A stretch of DNA of 46,351 nucleotides from Rhodospirillaceae bacterium (GCA_002706405.1 PALN01000012.1:12237-58587); one strand, 5' to 3'. Numbered from the stretch's first letter, positions 34,204 through 42,588 are shown. A program made the numbers and translations. Notes: a model not told the origin generated them from the letters alone.

Positions 34204-34537
34204 CGCTGGCATCCTTGCTTTGAATCTCCTCCAGATAGGCCTCCAACCGATCGAAGCTCTGCTCCCAGAACCGGCTGTATTCCGCGACCCAGTCAAAGAC
34301 CGGTTTCAGGCCTTCACCGTTCAGGCGGCACGGCCGCCATTGCGCCTGACGGCCGCGTTCGATCAGACCGGCGCGCTCCAGCACCTTCAGATGGCGGGAG
34401 ATCGCCGGCAACGACATATCGAACGGCGCCGCCAAATCCGACACCGAGGCTTCCCCCGAGGCCAAACGCGCCAGGATGGCCCGGCGGGTCGGGTCGGCCA
34501 GGGCCTGGAAGGTCTCGCTTAAGCAGTCCGCGGTCAT
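34190..34537 (-). CDS. ArsR-family winged-helix transcriptional regulator
   Basis: 115 residues. The ArsR/SmtB fold is clear: Phe-Gln-Ala-Leu-Ala-Asp-Pro-Thr-Arg-Arg-Ala-Ile-Leu-Ala-Arg-Leu, then the recognition helix Met-Ser-Leu-Pro-Ala-Ile-Ser-Arg-His-Leu-Lys-Val-Leu-Glu-Arg-Ala-Gly-Leu-Ile. No metal-binding Cys cluster (no Cys-Val-Cys in helix 3), so it belongs to the SRPBCC-linked subgroup rather than arsenic sensors. A palindrome 21 bp before its ATG fits autorepression. Downstream on the same strand are the SRPBCC, ThiS-like and Asp-box genes. Confidence 0.93.
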   Translation of the reverse strand: MTADCLSETFQALADPTRRAILARLASGEASVSDLAAPFDMSLPAISRHLKVLERAGLIERGRQAQWRPCRLNGEGLKPVFDWVAEYSRFWEQSFDRLEAYLEEIQSKDASDEQH

Positions 34538-34557
34538 GGTCGTATCGGCCTTTCTTT

Positions 34558-34577
34558 ATTTAACTAATATGTTAAAT
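34558..34577 (-). promoter_or_regulatory. Palindromic operator in front of arsR
   Basis: Arms ATTTAAC (34558-34564) and GTTAAAT (34571-34577) form a perfect inverted repeat around TAATAT. It is AT-rich in GC-rich surroundings and overlaps the likely promoter of the arsR-SRPBCC unit. Size and symmetry fit an ArsR-family dimer site, so autorepression is inferred. Confidence 0.6.
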
Positions 34578-34636
34578 ACAAAAGCGGACCGGTCGTGTCA
34601 AGGGCCCGCGCGGACCCTCCGGGCCGTCGCCGTGGA

Positions 34637-35494
34637 TCAGCGCACGGCTTGCGGTTTGAAGGTGCGTTCGGGTGCCGTCAGAAGGTCGCGGCGGCGGATC
34701 ACGGGCAGGTCCAGGTCGTCCGCGTCGGCGGCTTCCAGCAGCCCATGGACCGAGGCCGTGGCCCGTGCCGCCGCATCGCGCAACGCCATGCCGGTGAGCA
34801 GATGTCCGATCAACAGGCCCGCGAACACGTCCCCTGCCCCCTTCGCCCGGCGGGACAGTTTCGGCGCTTCGACCAGCCATTCGCCTTCGTCGTCGACGGC
34901 CAGGGTGCCGATCAGAAAACCGCCCTTGTCCGGGTCCGGATGATCGGGCACGGAGGTCACGACCACGGCCCCCGTGCCGCGGGCGCGCAACGCATGGGCG
35001 GCGGCCACGGCCGTGCCGACATCGACGACCCGGTCGCCGGTCAGCTGTTCCAATTCGAACGCGTTGGGCAGGGCCAGGTCGGCGCGCGGCAGGGCGTCGC
35101 GGCGGAAGAACGGCACCAGGGCATCATCCACATAGATGCCTTCGTCCCGGTCGCCCAGGATCGGATCGCAGACATAGAACGCGCCGGCCCGCGCGGCCTT
35201 GACCCGGTCGGCGATGCCGAGCGCCACCCGCGCCGTATCGACCCCGGCCATGTAGCCGGTCATCACCGCGCGAAAGGCGGGGGCACCGGCCAGCATCAAC
35301 ACCGCGTCGGCCAGGGCCCGGACCTCGTCGGCGGGCACCCGCCTCCCGGTCACCGTGCGGTGGCCCGGGTGATTGGACAGCACCACCGTGTCCACGGGGG
35401 CGACGTCACGGCCCAACGCCTGTAGCGCTGGGACGACGGCGCTGTTACCCACGTAACCGCGCGAAACCCGGGAATGGAAAGACAAAACGGACAT
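34637..35494 (-). CDS. pdxY: Pyridoxal/pyridoxine kinase PdxY-like
   Basis: 285 residues; ribokinase-fold enzyme phosphorylating pyridoxal in the vitamin B6 salvage pathway. Seen: Ser-Arg-Val-Ser-Arg-Gly-Tyr-Val-Gly-Asn-Ser-Ala at the N terminus, Val-Cys-Asp-Pro-Ile-Leu-Gly-Asp, Leu-Pro-Asn-Ala-Phe-Glu-Leu-Glu-Gln-Leu-Thr-Gly, and the catalytic Lys-Gly-Ala-Gly-Asp anion-hole motif near residue 220. PdxK and PdxY are hard to separate by eye; length and the Pro-Asn-x-x-Glu-Leu segment favour PdxY. It stands alone upstream of the arsR operator on the same strand. Confidence 0.9.
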   Translation of the reverse strand: MSVLSFHSRVSRGYVGNSAVVPALQALGRDVAPVDTVVLSNHPGHRTVTGRRVPADEVRALADAVLMLAGAPAFRAVMTGYMAGVDTARVALGIADRVKAARAGAFYVCDPILGDRDEGIYVDDALVPFFRRDALPRADLALPNAFELEQLTGDRVVDVGTAVAAAHALRARGTGAVVVTSVPDHPDPDKGGFLIGTLAVDDEGEWLVEAPKLSRRAKGAGDVFAGLLIGHLLTGMALRDAAARATASVHGLLEAADADDLDLPVIRRRDLLTAPERTFKPQAVR

Positions 35495-35592
35495 GCGCGG
35501 AAGCTTGCCACCGGGCGCGTCCAGTTGCTAGTGTGCGCCGCAACAAATCACCGGTTTTCCCACTTATTTGATCATCCAAGGAGAGCTCGAAG

Positions 35593-36474
35593 ATGGCCCT
35601 CACCATTCGGCCCCGCCGTTCCGTTCTGTACATGCCCGGGTCCAACGCCCGCGCGCTTGAGAAGGGCCGCAGCCTGGCCGCCGACGGCCTGATCCTGGAT
35701 ATGGAAGACGCCGTCGCCCCCGACGCCAAGCAGACCGCCCGCGACCAGATCACGGCCGCCATCGCCGAAGGCGGCTACGGCGGGCGCGAGCTGATCGTGC
35801 GGACCAACGGGCTGGACGGACCCTGGGGCGAGGATGATCTGAAGGCCGCGGCCAAGATGGGCGCCGATGCGGTACTGCTGCCCAAGGTCGAAAGCAAGGC
35901 CATGGTCGATCAGGCCATCGCCATCCTGGACGCCGCCGGCGCACCTGCGGACCTGCCGATCTGGGCCATGATGGAAACGCCGCTCGGCATGCTGCACGCC
36001 GAGGAGATCGCCTTTTCCAGCCCGCGTCTGCAATGCCTGGTGATGGGCACCTCGGACCTGGCCAAGGACCTGCGCGCCCAGCACACACCGGACCGCATTC
36101 CCTTCATGACCTCGCTTGGCCTGTGCATTCTGGCGGCGCGGGCGGCGAAGATCGCGATCCTCGACGGCGTGCATCTGGACCTGTCCGACGACGACGGCTT
36201 CAGGGCGTCCTGCCGCCAGGGCCGGGAATTGGGCATGGACGGCAAGACGCTGATCCACCCCAAGACCATCGCCATGGCCAACGAAGCGTTTTCCCCGTCG
36301 GAAGACGAGATCACCTGGTCCAAGCGCATCATCGACGCCCATGCCGAGGCCGAAAAGGAAGGCAAGGGCGTGGTCCTGGTCGACGGCAAGCTGATCGAGA
36401 ATCTGCATGTCGAAGGCGCCAAGCAGATGGTCGCCATGGCCGACGCCATCACCAAGACGGAACAAGCCGGCTAG
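35593..36474 (+). CDS. HpcH/HpaI-CitE family CoA-ester lyase or thioesterase, Mcl2-like
   Basis: 293 residues, TIM-barrel. Seen: Arg-Ser-Val-Leu-Tyr-Met-Pro-Gly-Ser-Asn-Ala-Arg at the N terminus, metal-binding Leu-Asp-Met-Glu-Asp-Ala-Val-Ala-Pro, Leu-Pro-Lys-Val-Glu, Met-Met-Glu-Thr-Pro-Leu-Gly-Met, and Asp-Gly-Lys-Thr-Leu-Ile-His-Pro. Its length and the Tyr-Met-Pro-Gly-Ser start resemble (3S)-malyl-CoA thioesterase (Mcl2) more than the longer malyl/methylmalyl-CoA lyase Mcl1. Immediately followed by mch (50 bp), which places it in the ethylmalonyl-CoA pathway of acetyl-CoA assimilation. Strong AAGGAGAG ribosome site. Lyase activity cannot be excluded. Confidence 0.85.
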   Translation: MALTIRPRRSVLYMPGSNARALEKGRSLAADGLILDMEDAVAPDAKQTARDQITAAIAEGGYGGRELIVRTNGLDGPWGEDDLKAAAKMGADAVLLPKVESKAMVDQAIAILDAAGAPADLPIWAMMETPLGMLHAEEIAFSSPRLQCLVMGTSDLAKDLRAQHTPDRIPFMTSLGLCILAARAAKIAILDGVHLDLSDDDGFRASCRQGRELGMDGKTLIHPKTIAMANEAFSPSEDEITWSKRIIDAHAEAEKEGKGVVLVDGKLIENLHVEGAKQMVAMADAITKTEQAG

Positions 36475-36524
36475 ACCGCCGAAAAATCTCCTTCCCACCC
36501 CATACGACCGGAACACCACAGGCC

Positions 36525-37580
36525 ATGAGCGACAAGACAAACCGGGGCAACTTCTTCGAAGACTTCATGCCCGGCCAGGTCCTCCGTCACGCCACACCGC
36601 GCACGGTGACCGAGGGTGAGATCGCGCTTTATACGGCGCTCTACGGTAACCGCTTCGCGCTGCATTCGTCGGACATGGTGGCCATGGCGCTCGGCTATGA
36701 CGGCATGCCCGTGGACGACATGCTGGTGTTCCACATCGTGTTCGGCAAGACAGTCCCCGATATCTCGCTCAATGCCGTCGCCAACCTGGGCTATGCCGAC
36801 GGGCGGTTCGGGGTTCCCGTCTATCCGGGCGACACGCTGAGCGCCCAGTCCGAGGTCATCGGCGTGAAGGAAAATTCCAACGGCAAGACCGGCGTCGTCT
36901 GGGTCCGCACCACGGGCACCAACCAGCGGGGCGAGGAGGTTCTATCCTATGTGCGCTGGGTGATGGTCCGCAAAGGCGACGAAGGAGCAGCCGCACCCGC
37001 CCCCCAGGTTCCCGACCTGCCCGCCGCCGTCGCCGTCCAGGACCTGACGGCCCCCAGTTGCCTGATGCTCTCCGCCTATGACGAGATCGCCGCCGGCAGC
37101 GCCCATTTCTGGGACGACTACGCGGTCGGCGAGAAGATCGACCATGTCGACGGCATGACGCTGGAAGAAGCGGAGCACATGCTGGCGACGCGGCTGTACC
37201 AGAACACCGCCAAGGTTCACTTCGACCTGCACGCTCAGAAGGACGGGCGGTTCGGCAAGCGCCTGATTTACGGCGGGCATATCATCTCGCTGGCCCGGAG
37301 CCTCAGCTACAACGGCCTGGCCAACGCCTTCCACATCGCCGCCATCAACGGCGGGCGGCACGTCGCCCCGTCGTTCGCGGGCGATACGGTCTATGCCTGG
37401 TCGGAAGTGCTGGACAAGGCCGCCCTGCCGGGGCGTGACGACGTGGGTGCGCTCCGCCTGCGCCTGGTCGCGGCCAAGGACCACCCCTGCATCGATTTTC
37501 CGCTCAAGGATCCCGACGGCAAGGATCATCCGGCCGTGGTTCTGGATGTCGATATCTGGGCCTTGATGCCGCGACGTTAA
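36525..37580 (+). CDS. mch: Mesaconyl-CoA hydratase (beta-methylmalyl-CoA dehydratase)
   Basis: 351 residues from the ATG at 36525; the upstream open frame to 36033 is a shadow of the preceding gene. Two MaoC-like hot-dog halves are fused. Seen: Asn-Phe-Phe-Glu-Asp-Phe near the start, Thr-Ala-Leu-Tyr-Gly-Asn-Arg-Phe-Ala-Leu, Ile-Val-Phe-Gly-Lys-Thr-Val-Pro-Asp-Ile-Ser-Leu-Asn-Ala, Gly-Glu-Lys-Ile-Asp-His-Val-Asp-Gly-Met-Thr and Leu-Tyr-Gln-Asn-Thr-Ala-Lys-Val-His-Phe-Asp. These segments match the Rhodobacter-type Mch that hydrates mesaconyl-CoA to methylmalyl-CoA. Pairing with the Mcl-like gene supports an ethylmalonyl-CoA pathway. Confidence 0.93.
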   Translation: MSDKTNRGNFFEDFMPGQVLRHATPRTVTEGEIALYTALYGNRFALHSSDMVAMALGYDGMPVDDMLVFHIVFGKTVPDISLNAVANLGYADGRFGVPVYPGDTLSAQSEVIGVKENSNGKTGVVWVRTTGTNQRGEEVLSYVRWVMVRKGDEGAAAPAPQVPDLPAAVAVQDLTAPSCLMLSAYDEIAAGSAHFWDDYAVGEKIDHVDGMTLEEAEHMLATRLYQNTAKVHFDLHAQKDGRFGKRLIYGGHIISLARSLSYNGLANAFHIAAINGGRHVAPSFAGDTVYAWSEVLDKAALPGRDDVGALRLRLVAAKDHPCIDFPLKDPDGKDHPAVVLDVDIWALMPRR

Positions 37581-37723
37581 GGGCAGTGGCTCTCGGACAG
37601 GTCAAAAAACTGACCTAAGTCAATGCGCTTGAAAGTGAGGCGGCTGTACTTTGCGGCAGTGTCTCCGCGTGCGCCCCCTGCACCTCCCCCAAGTTGACAG
37701 CACCCAGAACAAGGACCACCCGA

Positions 37724-39454
37724 ATGCTGCAATCCATTCGCCAGAAGCTCGCCGCTTGTCTGATCGGCATCCTGGCGGTGTTCATCGCGACCGCCGGCTT
37801 TGAAATTCTTGAACTCCGCAAGGAGCTGAACGCACTTGACCGCGCAAAACAAGATATCGCGCGCGGGTTCGACAAGGTTGTCCCCTTGAACCTGTTGGTG
37901 AAGGATATTCGGTTCCATGTCGTTCAGGTACAACAATGGCTGACCGACATTTCCGCGACCCGGGGTCTGAATGGCCTGAATGACGGGTTCGACGTCGCCA
38001 AGGAACACCGTGCGGCCTTTGAAAAAGCAGCGTCGGACGCCAAGGCGATTGCCGGCGAATTGAACCTGACCAACATTATTTCCGCCATCGAATCCGCCGA
38101 GGCCGCGATGCCGACCTATTTCCAGCAAGGCGAAGCCATGGCACAGGCTTATATCGCCGGTGGCGCTGAAAGCGGCAACAAGCTGATGGGCAATTTCGAT
38201 GAGGCCGCCAGTGCCATGACCGACGCGGTATCTTCGATAAGCACACAGATTGAGAAGATTGGAAAATCGACCGCCGCGGATGCAAACCGTCTGATGACCA
38301 AGATCAGTGCCGACACGGCGGATGTCATCAAAGGCTTCCTGATCGCCATGAGCATTTCCATCGCCATCGCCGTGGTTCTGGCGGTTTATCTGTCCCGGCT
38401 GATCCGGGAGCCGATCGATAAGCTGCTGGTGGACCTCTCCATCGTCGCAGACCGCGACAACACAGCAGCTCTTTCTTTGGGACAAGATCGAAAAGACGAG
38501 TTCGGCCCCGTCGTGAGTTCGCTGCAGACACTGCGCGCCGGTTTGGACGACGCCGCCAAACTGGAAGCACGACAGAAAGAAATGGAGGCCGCCAACCTGC
38601 GAGAGCGCAAGGACACCATGAACCGCCTGGCTGCCCAATTTGAATCCAGCGTCGGGGGCGTGGTCTCGCACGTCGGCGACGCTGCGGACAAGCTCAGCGC
38701 ATCGTCCGAAACCATGGCCGCCGCCGCCGACCAGGCGGGCAGTCAGGCGTCGACCGTCGCCGCCGCTTCGGAACAAGCCGCCGCCAACGTCCAGACCGTC
38801 GCCTCGGCAGCCGAGGAACTTTCCTCATCGATCCAGGAAATTTCCCGCCAGGTGTCCGATTCAACCCGCATCGCATCGGATGCCGTGAGCGAGATCGAAC
38901 AAACAACGGTCCGGGTCCAAAGCCTGACCGAGGCCGCCAACCGGATCGGCGAGGTCGTCGACCTGATCACGGATATCGCGGAGCAGACCAACCTTCTGGC
39001 GCTCAACGCGACCATCGAGGCGGCGCGCGCCGGCGATGCCGGCAAGGGCTTCGCCGTGGTCGCTTCGGAGGTCAAGAATTTGGCGAACCAGACGGCGAAA
39101 GCGACGGAGGAAATCGGGCAGCAGATTTCCGGCATCCAGAACGCCACCCGCGAATCCGCCACCGCCATCTCCGGCATCAGCACAACCATCGGCCGGATGA
39201 ACGAAATCACGTCATCCGTTGCCGCCGCCGTGGAACAGCAAGGGGCCGCCACCGCCGAAATCGCGCGCAATGTTGAGCAAGCGTCGGCCGGCACCCGCGA
39301 CGTCTCGTCGAACATTCAAGGTGTCACGGCTGCCGTTTCCGAAACGGCCGATGTCTCCCGGCAGATTCAGGCAGCCGCCACCGAGCTGTCATCACAGTCC
39401 GCCCAGTTGAAGAATTCGGTCAGCACCTTCCTGGCAGAAGTCCGGGGCGGGTAA
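37724..39454 (+). CDS. Methyl-accepting chemotaxis protein
   Basis: 576 residues from the ATG at 37724 (AAGGA ribosome site). Membrane helix 1 at about residues 9-29, a helical periplasmic sensor of about 170 residues, membrane helix 2 at about 204-226, HAMP at about 227-280, then the cytoplasmic signalling domain with the diagnostic tip [19 protein letters not shown] near 416-434. The C terminus has no CheR-binding pentapeptide. The sensor is a four-helix-bundle type without Cys or CxxCH; the ligand is unknown. Alone between mch and the porin, without che genes. Confidence 0.95.
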   Translation: MLQSIRQKLAACLIGILAVFIATAGFEILELRKELNALDRAKQDIARGFDKVVPLNLLVKDIRFHVVQVQQWLTDISATRGLNGLNDGFDVAKEHRAAFEKAASDAKAIAGELNLTNIISAIESAEAAMPTYFQQGEAMAQAYIAGGAESGNKLMGNFDEAASAMTDAVSSISTQIEKIGKSTAADANRLMTKISADTADVIKGFLIAMSISIAIAVVLAVYLSRLIREPIDKLLVDLSIVADRDNTAALSLGQDRKDEFGPVVSSLQTLRAGLDDAAKLEARQKEMEAANLRERKDTMNRLAAQFESSVGGVVSHVGDAADKLSASSETMAAAADQAGSQASTVAAASEQAAANVQTVASAAEELSSSIQEISRQVSDSTRIASDAVSEIEQTTVRVQSLTEAANRIGEVVDLITDIAEQTNLLALNATIEAARAGDAGKGFAVVASEVKNLANQTAKATEEIGQQISGIQNATRESATAISGISTTIGRMNEITSSVAAAVEQQGAATAEIARNVEQASAGTRDVSSNIQGVTAAVSETADVSRQIQAAATELSSQSAQLKNSVSTFLAEVRGG

Positions 39455-39503
39455 AGCCGCTGGGCGCATCGCGCTCAGGCCTCTGATTCGTTCTTAAATA
39501 AAA

Positions 39504-39531
39504 TTGAGATTCCAATTGATAATGTTATAAC
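39504..39531 (+). promoter_or_regulatory. Predicted promoter of the porin gene
   Basis: TTGAGA (39504-39509, 5/6) and TATAAC (39526-39531, 5/6) with a 16-bp spacer. The expected start near 39538 gives a leader of about 118 nt. The -10 box lies inside the Zur-like palindrome, which would make the promoter easy to repress. Confidence 0.6.
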
Positions 39532-39541
39532 GTAACATTAT
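39519..39541 (+). promoter_or_regulatory. Zur-like palindrome over the porin promoter
   Basis: ATAATGTTA (39519-39527), spacer TAACG, TAACATTAT (39533-39541): a perfect 9-bp inverted repeat. It keeps the AATGTTATA...TAACATT core of proteobacterial Zur operators. It covers the -10 box and the expected start, as expected for a zinc-dependent repressor site. Identification is by motif resemblance only. Confidence 0.5.
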
Positions 39542-39552
39542 CCGCCTGTGGA

Positions 39553-39571
39553 GATAATGATAATTATTATT
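39553..39571 (+). promoter_or_regulatory. Fur-like box downstream of the porin promoter
   Basis: GATAATGATAATTATTATT differs at 2 of 19 positions from the classical Fur box. It starts 11 bp after the Zur-like palindrome and lies just downstream of the predicted transcription start, where a bound repressor would block initiation or clearance. Motif-based inference. Confidence 0.5.
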
Positions 39572-39655
39572 AGTTACACAGGTGTCCTTCATGATAAGAA
39601 CGATTCGCAAAGAGGGCGCAACGTCGCCGCGCGAAGACCACCAAAGGGGTTTCGA

Positions 39656-40789
39656 ATGACCAAAAACAACAGACAATTCATATCCATCATGCTGGCCTCG
39701 ACGGCGCTGGTCGCCGGCCTGGGTCTGGCGGCCACGCCGGCGTCCGCAGGATCCATCAAGAACAACAGCCCCGTGGAACTGACCATCGGCGGGCAACTGA
39801 ACCGCGCGTTCCTTTACGTCAATGACGGCGAAGAAGGCATGTACCGCCACGTCGACAACGAGAACGATTCGACCCGGATCTTCCTGAATGCCGACGGCAA
39901 GATCAACGAAGACTGGTCCGTGGGCACGCAGTTCGTCATGCTCATGCGCTCCAACCCGTCGAACGAAATGAGCGCCACCGCGGAAACCGCCGGCGCCACG
40001 GGCTTTGAGCAAGAAGCCGCCGAGGTCTATTTCTCCCATAGGCGGCTCGGGACCTTGTGGATGGGCCAGGGCGATTCGGCGACCAACGGCATTTCCGAGA
40101 CGGACCTGTCCGGGACCGGTGTTGCAGGCTATTCCTCGATCGGTGACGTGGCCGGCGGCTTCGCCTTCGTCACCTCGGCGACGGGTGCCCGCTCAACAGC
40201 GACGATCGGCGGTGCCGCCGATAACCTGGACGGCCTCGATATGGGCGACCGCGTCCGCTACGATTCGCCTGAAATCAATGGCTTCCACCTGTCGACGAGC
40301 CTGCTCAGCGGCGGTGCCGTGGATGCCGCGGTTTACTATGCCGGCGAAATTTCCGGCGCCACCGTCGAGGCTGCCGCAGGTTGGTACAACACCTCGTCCA
40401 ACCCCGACAACGAAGACCAATTCGAAGGTGGCTTCTCGGGCTCGGTTTCGGCCCTGCTGCCGAGCGGCTTCAACCTGACGCTGGCCGCCGGAACCAAATC
40501 CGCCGCCGCTCAGGGCCGCGACGACCCGAAGTTCTATTACGCGAAGGTCGGTTATCAGGCTGCGCTTAATTCCTTCGGACCGACCGCCTTTGCCGTCGAT
40601 TTCGGACGCTACGAAGATGCGGAACAGAACGGCGACACCCTCGACAGCTTCGGCGCCCAGGCGGTGCAGGAGATCGAAGGCACGGGTTCCAGCGTCTATG
40701 TCGCCTATCGCTACCACACCCTGGATCGGACGGGCACCGACTTCGATGCCATCCACTCGATCATGACCGGAGCATACGTGGCCTTCTAA
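39656..40789 (+). CDS. Outer-membrane porin, alphaproteobacterial type
   Basis: 377 residues from the ATG at 39656 (AAAGGGG ribosome site 7 bp upstream); the longer open frame to 39548 runs through regulatory DNA. The signal peptide ends Ala-Thr-Pro-Ala-Ser-Ala (cleavage after residue 31). The mature protein alternates polar and aromatic residues, has beta-strand pattern Leu-Thr-Ile-Gly-Gly-Gln-Leu-Asn-Arg-Ala near its start, acidic loops, a segment Leu-Gly-Thr-Leu-Trp-Met-Gly-Gln-Gly-Asp typical of general porins, and a C-terminal Phe. No TonB box or plug domain, so it is a passive porin. A terminator follows after 31 bp, so it is monocistronic. Confidence 0.92.
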   Translation: MTKNNRQFISIMLASTALVAGLGLAATPASAGSIKNNSPVELTIGGQLNRAFLYVNDGEEGMYRHVDNENDSTRIFLNADGKINEDWSVGTQFVMLMRSNPSNEMSATAETAGATGFEQEAAEVYFSHRRLGTLWMGQGDSATNGISETDLSGTGVAGYSSIGDVAGGFAFVTSATGARSTATIGGAADNLDGLDMGDRVRYDSPEINGFHLSTSLLSGGAVDAAVYYAGEISGATVEAAAGWYNTSSNPDNEDQFEGGFSGSVSALLPSGFNLTLAAGTKSAAAQGRDDPKFYYAKVGYQAALNSFGPTAFAVDFGRYEDAEQNGDTLDSFGAQAVQEIEGTGSSVYVAYRYHTLDRTGTDFDAIHSIMTGAYVAF

Positions 40790-40820
40790 GTCGTAGGCTG
40801 TCGTCTCCGAAATTTTTAAG

Positions 40821-40853
40821 CGGGCCCCGTCAATCGGGGCCCGTTTCCTTTTC
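40821..40853 (+). terminator. Intrinsic terminator of the porin gene
   Basis: CGGGCCCCG (40821-40829), loop TCAAT, CGGGGCCCG (40835-40843), then a T-rich tail TTTCCTTTTCC. The convergent MFS gene reads its stop codon (40830-40832) in the loop, so the same hairpin may also end that transcript. Confidence 0.8.
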
Positions 40854-42056
40854 CGGAATTTGCGCGCGTCGGCAGCGGGCCGCGGCCATCAGCATGATGG
40901 CGCCGAATATCCCCGCAAACAGGGTCAAGGCCAGAACCCCGTCATATCCGGCGACCAACCAGACCAACCCCGCCAGGCCGGGGGCCAGGGCGGAAAAGCC
41001 GATATAGGGCATTGCCAGAATTCCGGCGATGACGGCATAGCGCCGGCGGCCCAAAAGCTCGGCGACGATGACCGGACGGGTGATGCTCATGACCCCGTTG
41101 CCGGCGCCCTGGAACAGCACGAAAACGACCAGCAGGCCGGGCACGGCATGGGCCCCCAGCAAGGCCGCCGAGGCAATCGCCATGGCCAGCAGACTGACGG
41201 CCGCAATGGGTGGTGTCGAGGTCACATGACGCTGCACGGCGAGCACGCAAAGCCGGCCCGCAACCTGCATGGGCCCGATCATCGATGCGGCCAGGACCGC
41301 CGTCTCCGGGCCGACGCCGCGTTCCGCCAGCAGGGGCAGCATGTGGGAAATGATGGCGAAATGGTTGAACGCCATCATCGCGTAGGCGATGGCGAGCAGC
41401 CAGAACACGATATTCCGCGTCAGGTTCAGCGGCTTTCCCGTATTGGCCGCCGCATCTTCGGCCGGGGCCGGGGCTTCTTTGCCATGGTGGGCCAGACCAT
41501 AGAACAGCAGCGGTACGCAGACGAAGGCGGCCAATCCGGCAAACACCAGCACCACGTTGCGCCAGCCCATGACCGCGTCCAGGGTATGAACCATGGGGAA
41601 CGCCACCGTGCCGGCGAACCCGGCGACCAGAGTGACGACGGTGATCGCCTGGCGCGAGCGGTCGCCCATGATCCGGGTCAGAATCGCAAAGCAGGGCTCA
41701 TACAAACAGCCGGCCATGATCACGCCGATCCCGGCCCAGACGGCATAGAATTCCCACAGCTCGGTGACCCGCGACAAGGCCACCAGCATCACCGCCCCCA
41801 TGAAGGCGGAGCCGATGAACAGGCGCCGACCGTGTCCATGGTCGATCAGGCGCCCGGCGACCGGGGCAAGGAAGGCGGAGACCAGAAGTGCCGTGGTCAG
41901 GGCGCCGGCGATCTCCAGCTTGGTCCAAGGGAATTCCTGTTCCCAAATGCCGAGCAAGGCCGGGAACAGATAATAGAATCCGGCCCATAACAGGGTTTCA
42001 GCAACGGCGAGCGGCCAAACGACCCGGCGGAATGTGTCACCAGACGCCACGGGCAT
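40830..42056 (-). CDS. Major facilitator superfamily transporter
   Basis: 408 residues with about 12 hydrophobic segments and an MFS loop 2-3 motif variant (Gly-Arg-Leu-Ile-Asp-His-Gly-His-Gly-Arg-Arg). The central cytoplasmic loop (about residues 195-215) is Ala/Pro/Lys-rich. AAGGAG ribosome site 7 bp before the ATG. It resembles monocarboxylate/oxalate-formate-like MFS permeases in general layout (two halves, N-terminal Leu-Leu-Trp-Ala-Gly-Phe-Tyr-Tyr), but the substrate cannot be assigned. The upstream minus-strand region contains the structured RNA-like element at 42179-42286, which could be its leader. Confidence 0.88.
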   Translation of the reverse strand: MPVASGDTFRRVVWPLAVAETLLWAGFYYLFPALLGIWEQEFPWTKLEIAGALTTALLVSAFLAPVAGRLIDHGHGRRLFIGSAFMGAVMLVALSRVTELWEFYAVWAGIGVIMAGCLYEPCFAILTRIMGDRSRQAITVVTLVAGFAGTVAFPMVHTLDAVMGWRNVVLVFAGLAAFVCVPLLFYGLAHHGKEAPAPAEDAAANTGKPLNLTRNIVFWLLAIAYAMMAFNHFAIISHMLPLLAERGVGPETAVLAASMIGPMQVAGRLCVLAVQRHVTSTPPIAAVSLLAMAIASAALLGAHAVPGLLVVFVLFQGAGNGVMSITRPVIVAELLGRRRYAVIAGILAMPYIGFSALAPGLAGLVWLVAGYDGVLALTLFAGIFGAIMLMAAARCRRAQIPEKETGPD

Positions 42057-42178
42057 GCTCCTTGGTGGGCTACGGCGGAAAGGTGGGCGGACACCCAGCG
42101 TATTTGTTTAGACCACTTTGCAAAGAGAGGCAAAACAAGCAAGGGCCGCAGGACACACGGCGGACGATCCCGCCCCCC

Positions 42179-42286
42179 TCATAAGAAGAGGCGTCAGGGA
42201 TACAGGTCCTGGGACACCTGCATCTCGTGCCGACAAGCGGCACACCTGACACCTCTCTTGGAGCCGGCCAGGCTCCACGCTTATGA
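42179..42286 (-). ncRNA. Candidate structured RNA (leader or small RNA) upstream of the MFS gene
   Basis: A 7-bp closing stem (42179-42185 with 42280-42286) encloses a 7-bp hairpin (42259-42265 with 42271-42277, loop GGCCA) and an 11-bp arm (42188-42198 with 42245-42255). That arm itself carries two hairpins: 42203-42207 with 42216-42220, and 42227-42232 with 42238-42243. The one non-Watson-Crick position in the 11-bp arm (42192/42251) is C/A on the plus strand but a G-U pair on the minus strand, which points to transcription from the minus strand, toward the MFS gene 123 bp further. Class unknown. Confidence 0.5.
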
Positions 42287-42588
42287 AAAACGCCTATCCG
42301 CCGATGAAAACCCTTCCTCCCGCGGCCGCACCCTGGGCAGAGATCGAACCCCGGGACGAGGGGGCATTGGGCTTGCAACCGGCGCGCGTCCGAAAACGTG
42401 CCCCGGGCCTGGGCCCTTCGGCGGGATGCCGGACTGCGGCTGATACCGGCTCTCCCTCCCTCCGGATCGACGAAGCGAAGCTCCGTCTTTCTTTCGGGTG
42501 GCCCCAGCCGGACGGCGGGGACCATGGCGACGCCTTTCAAAGCGCGCAACATCATGGTCTTGGCATATGTATGGCGGCAACGCGGAAA

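Noticed and set aside
34572..34880. Minus-strand 102-codon ORF within pdxY
   Set aside because: Out-of-frame shadow of the kinase gene; Arg/Gly-rich and without family features.
36033..36524. N-terminal extension of mch
   Set aside because: It overlaps the mcl2-like gene in another frame; the conserved Mch start is at 36525.
39548..39655. N-terminal extension of the porin
   Set aside because: It would translate the Fur-like box; the ATG at 39656 has a ribosome site and gives a signal peptide.
42188..42255. Cobalamin riboswitch suspected from GTCAGGGATAC on the plus strand
   Set aside because: The upstream conserved core of that riboswitch is absent and the pairing favours the minus strand.
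42330..42380. tRNA T-arm-like sequence (GGGTTCGATCTC on minus)
   Set aside because: The flanking bases do not form a T stem, and no acceptor or anticodon arm can be drawn.
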